Assembly (NCBI GenBank): GCA_021802185.1
Contig: JAKAAV010000046.1
Coordinates: forward strand, 1 to 7,060
DNA from: Chloroflexota bacterium
Lineage (GTDB): Bacteria > Chloroflexota > Limnocylindria > Limnocylindrales > CSP1-4
Direction: 5' to 3'
DNA: 7,060 bases
The position numbers were made by a program, and so were the translations under genes. Of the stretch, positions 5,679-7,060 are shown piece by piece. Each line of letters starts with the position of its first letter. The stretch's first letter is position 1. The notes under the pieces are model-generated. The model did not search any database, had not been told where the DNA came from, and saw only the letters and a list, made by a program, of their open reading frames with translations.

Positions 5679-6044
5679 ATGCCCTTCATCGCCTGTTTCT
5701 CGGGCCCGTACCTGCCCTTCCGTTTCCTCGCCGAGGTCCGTCGGCTGTACGACGTGTCGCGCTGGTCCGTCGTCGAGGTCACGCCGACCGACGAGGGCGT
5801 CGTCGTCGAGCTCGCCGCGCCGTCCTGGCTGACCGATCTCGTTGCGGACCTCGCGACCAGGTTCGGCGGCACCGTCGTGCTGAACGCGGCAGAAGCTCTC
5901 CGCCTGCGCGACCTGGCCGCCGAGGCCCGGTCGCGGGGCGGGCCGAGGAGGTTCGCGCGCGCGTCCGGCTGGCGCCAGGAGCCGTCGCGCGACCGGCGGA
6001 GCGTGGCGGACGGGCGGCGGAACGTGGCCTCCGGGCGGCCGTGA
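5679..6044 (+). CDS. Hypothetical protein, 121 residues
   Basis: I do not recognise a family. Third codon positions are almost all G or C, and residues 1-85 have the balanced composition of a folded domain: an N-terminal MPFIACFSGPYLPFRFLAEV, then strand-like stretches (SVVEVTPTDEGVVVELAAP), a helix-like WLTDLVADLATRFGG and another, EALRLRDLAAEARSRG. The last 35 or so residues are Arg/Ser/Gly-rich and probably disordered. There is no signal peptide or clear membrane segment. The ATG has only a weak ribosome site (the preceding bases are AGATCGAG); the frame is open back to a TGA at 5616, with no better start. The reading frame is divergent from the ATPase unit and convergent with the phosphodiesterase gene. 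Both the start and the reality of the Arg-rich tail are less certain than the core. Confidence 0.62.
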   Translation: MPFIACFSGPYLPFRFLAEVRRLYDVSRWSVVEVTPTDEGVVVELAAPSWLTDLVADLATRFGGTVVLNAAEALRLRDLAAEARSRGGPRRFARASGWRQEPSRDRRSVADGRRNVASGRP

Positions 6045-6077
6045 CGGGTCCGCGCGGGCGCGGGCGCTGGCCGAGGT

Positions 6078-6827
6078 CTACGTGAACGGGTGATCCCCGC
6101 CCGGCGCGCCGGGCCGCGTGTCGTCCGGCGGGCCCGACGTCGCCAGCCCCAGGGCCTCGCCCTCGACGCACACCGCGACGACTCCGAGCCCGGCCAGCCG
6201 CTCGAACGTGGCCGCGCGGCGGACCGTCCAGGCGGCCACCTCGAGACCGGCCTCGCGCGCACGCGCCACGCCCCGCGCCGAGACGGATCCCCAGCGCGCC
6301 GCGATCCCGGCGCATCCGAGCCGGGCCGCGAGGTCGATCGCCTCGTCCCCGAGCTCGTGCGCGTTCAGCCAGCGCGACCGTCCTGGCGCGATCCGGCCGA
6401 GGTGCACGAGCGTGTCCGCGTCGAACGAGGACACGACCCCACGCCCCTCGCCGCCGACGCGAGAGTCGCGGAGTGCGTCCACGACCGGCTCCGCCGCATC
6501 CTCCTTCAACTCCACGTCGAGGAAGGCGTCCACCGGCACGATCTCCAGGACGGCGCGCAGCGACGGGACTCCCAGCGCCTCGAGGGCGTCCGCCGCCAGA
6601 TCCGCGACGCGCACCGGCCGGCGCTGGACGCGTTCGAGCGTCTCGTCATGGATCACGACGGGCACGCCGTCGCGCGAAAGGCGTACGTCGAACTCGAGCC
6701 CGTCGCATCCGGGCAGGGCGAGCGCCGCGTGGAAGGCCGCGAGCGTGTTCTCCGGTACCACGCGGTGGTCGCCGCGATGCGCGAGCACGAGCGGGCGGTT
6801 CGGCGTCACCGGGCGGTTCGGCGTCAC
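6078..6827 (-). CDS. Glycerophosphodiester phosphodiesterase family protein
   Basis: A TIM-barrel GDPD of the GlpQ/UgpQ family, 249 residues from GTG 6827, with no signal peptide and so probably cytosolic. It would cleave glycerophosphodiesters to glycerol-3-phosphate plus an alcohol. The active site is intact: His17-Arg18-Gly (AHRGD), Glu26-Asn27 (PENT), Glu45 and Asp47 (LEFDV), His60-Asp61 (IHDE), Glu106 and Lys108 (VELK), then VVSSFD at 131-136. The C-terminal AAWTV strand is present, but the usual TD-R-P ending is replaced by AVCVEGEAL, which is unusual. The TGA of hemY (6829-6831) is separated by one base from this GTG, so the two are probably co-translated. A longer reading from 6914 would overlap hemY by 86 bases and adds only an Arg-rich stretch. 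The first 12 codons are an 18-bp tandem duplication, so GTG 6807-6809 is a second possible start. Confidence 0.9.
   Translation of the reverse strand: MTPNRPVTPNRPLVLAHRGDHRVVPENTLAAFHAALALPGCDGLEFDVRLSRDGVPVVIHDETLERVQRRPVRVADLAADALEALGVPSLRAVLEIVPVDAFLDVELKEDAAEPVVDALRDSRVGGEGRGVVSSFDADTLVHLGRIAPGRSRWLNAHELGDEAIDLAARLGCAGIAARWGSVSARGVARAREAGLEVAAWTVRRAATFERLAGLGVVAVCVEGEALGLATSGPPDDTRPGAPGGDHPFT
6792..6827. repeat. Perfect 18-bp tandem duplication over the GDPD start
   Basis: CGGGCGGTTCGGCGTCAC occurs twice with no gap (6792-6809 and 6810-6827). On the coding strand it gives two identical six-codon blocks, each beginning with GTG and reading V-T-P-N-R-P. The phosphodiesterase therefore has two in-frame candidate starts six codons apart. 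Only the upstream one sits beside the G-rich end of hemY that could serve as a ribosome site. Confidence 0.9.
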
Positions 6828-6828
6828 G

Positions 6829-7060
6829 TCAGGCCCCGACCCCTTGCACGACGGTGGCCCCCTCGAGAGCTGCCGGCTCCGTCCGGCATTCGTCCGGGCC
6901 GCGTGTCGCCGCACCGAGCATCTCCGCGATCTCGCGCGCGACCGTCCGGCCCTGCGACACGCAATCGGGGATCCCGACGCCGTGGTACGCGGCGCCGGCG
7001 AGGCGGATCCGCGGGAACCCCGCCAGCGCGGCCTCGGCGACGGCCACGCGCTCGAGATGC
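6829..7060 (-). CDS. hemY: Protoporphyrinogen oxidase, C-terminal fragment (gene continues past the window)
   Basis: The open frame enters from the right edge and ends at TGA 6829-6831, showing the last 76 residues. It begins HLERVAVAEAALAGFPRIRL and continues AGAAYHGVGIPDCVSQGRTV, which is the conserved FAD-binding C-terminus of HemY-type protoporphyrinogen IX oxidase; this enzyme makes protoporphyrin IX for heme. The GVGIPDC signature is the strongest evidence. After the final family helix (AREIAEML) there is a further tail of about 28 residues with no recognised motif. The stop is one base from the GTG of the phosphodiesterase gene. The N-terminal FAD-binding motif and the rest of any heme operon lie outside the window. 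Confidence 0.9.
   Translation of the reverse strand, partial: HLERVAVAEAALAGFPRIRLAGAAYHGVGIPDCVSQGRTVAREIAEMLGAATRGPDECRTEPAALEGATVVQGVGA

Noticed and set aside
5465..6315. Minus-strand open frames of 265 and 178 codons opposite the 121-residue gene
   Set aside because: Arg/Ser/Thr-rich translations without ribosome sites; they overlap the better-supported plus-strand gene and the phosphodiesterase gene.
6828..6914. Upstream start for the phosphodiesterase at 6914
   Set aside because: It would overlap hemY by 86 bases and add an Arg-rich segment not found in the family; GTG 6827 directly follows the hemY stop.
1..7060. CRISPR array, tRNA or rRNA gene, insertion sequence, phage or defence genes
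   Set aside because: No spaced direct repeats, cloverleaf, transposase or integrase motif, or terminal inverted repeats were seen on either strand.

Overview
The window is very GC-rich and gene-dense, and its codons end mostly in G or C. It reads as a chromosomal piece of a high-GC bacterium. A lipoprotein with a long Ala/Ser/Pro linker, a TreT-type glycosyltransferase and an ArsA/Get3-like ATPase with an HSP20-like tail are features I associate with uncultured Chloroflexota (Limnocylindria-like) or neighbouring terrabacterial lineages. That placement is inference: no rRNA or other marker gene is present.

Layout. (1) 1-2386, minus strand: a LacI-family regulator followed after about 40 bases by an ABC-transporter sugar-binding lipoprotein, whose C-terminus runs off the left edge. 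(2) 2387-2574: a divergent control region with overlapping back-to-back promoter candidates and two palindromes of LacI-operator type. (3) 2575-3846, plus strand: a TreT-like trehalose synthase (GT4). (4) 3847-3896: a convergent gap holding a GC-rich hairpin, a possible two-way terminator. (5) 3897-5344, minus strand: an ArsA/Get3-like ATPase translationally coupled (ATGA overlap) to an unrecognised 84-residue protein. (6) 5345-5678: 334 bases with no convincing gene, carrying several inverted repeats. (7) 5679-6044, plus strand: an unrecognised 121-residue protein. (8) 6078-7060, minus strand: the C-terminal end of protoporphyrinogen oxidase (hemY), followed directly by a glycerophosphodiester phosphodiesterase gene.

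How the genes may work together. The left half looks like one carbohydrate module. The lipoprotein would capture an alpha-glucoside outside the cell. TreT would interconvert trehalose with glucose plus NDP-glucose inside. The LacI-type protein, encoded between them, would control both directions from the shared operator region. The link to trehalose comes from TreT and from neighbourhood, not from any ligand motif seen in the binding protein. The ArsA-like pair is a separate unit. The ATPase has a single cysteine, which argues against arsenite transport, and the HSP20-like domain suggests a client-handling role. The hemY-GDPD pair is probably ordinary housekeeping sequence.

I found no RNA gene, CRISPR array, insertion sequence or phage feature, and nothing that amounts to a clearly new defence or mobile system. 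The best leads are the divergent operator region, a perfect 14-bp hairpin inside the lipoprotein signal-peptide codons, the ArsA-HSP20 plus small-protein pair, and an 18-bp tandem duplication covering the GDPD start codon.
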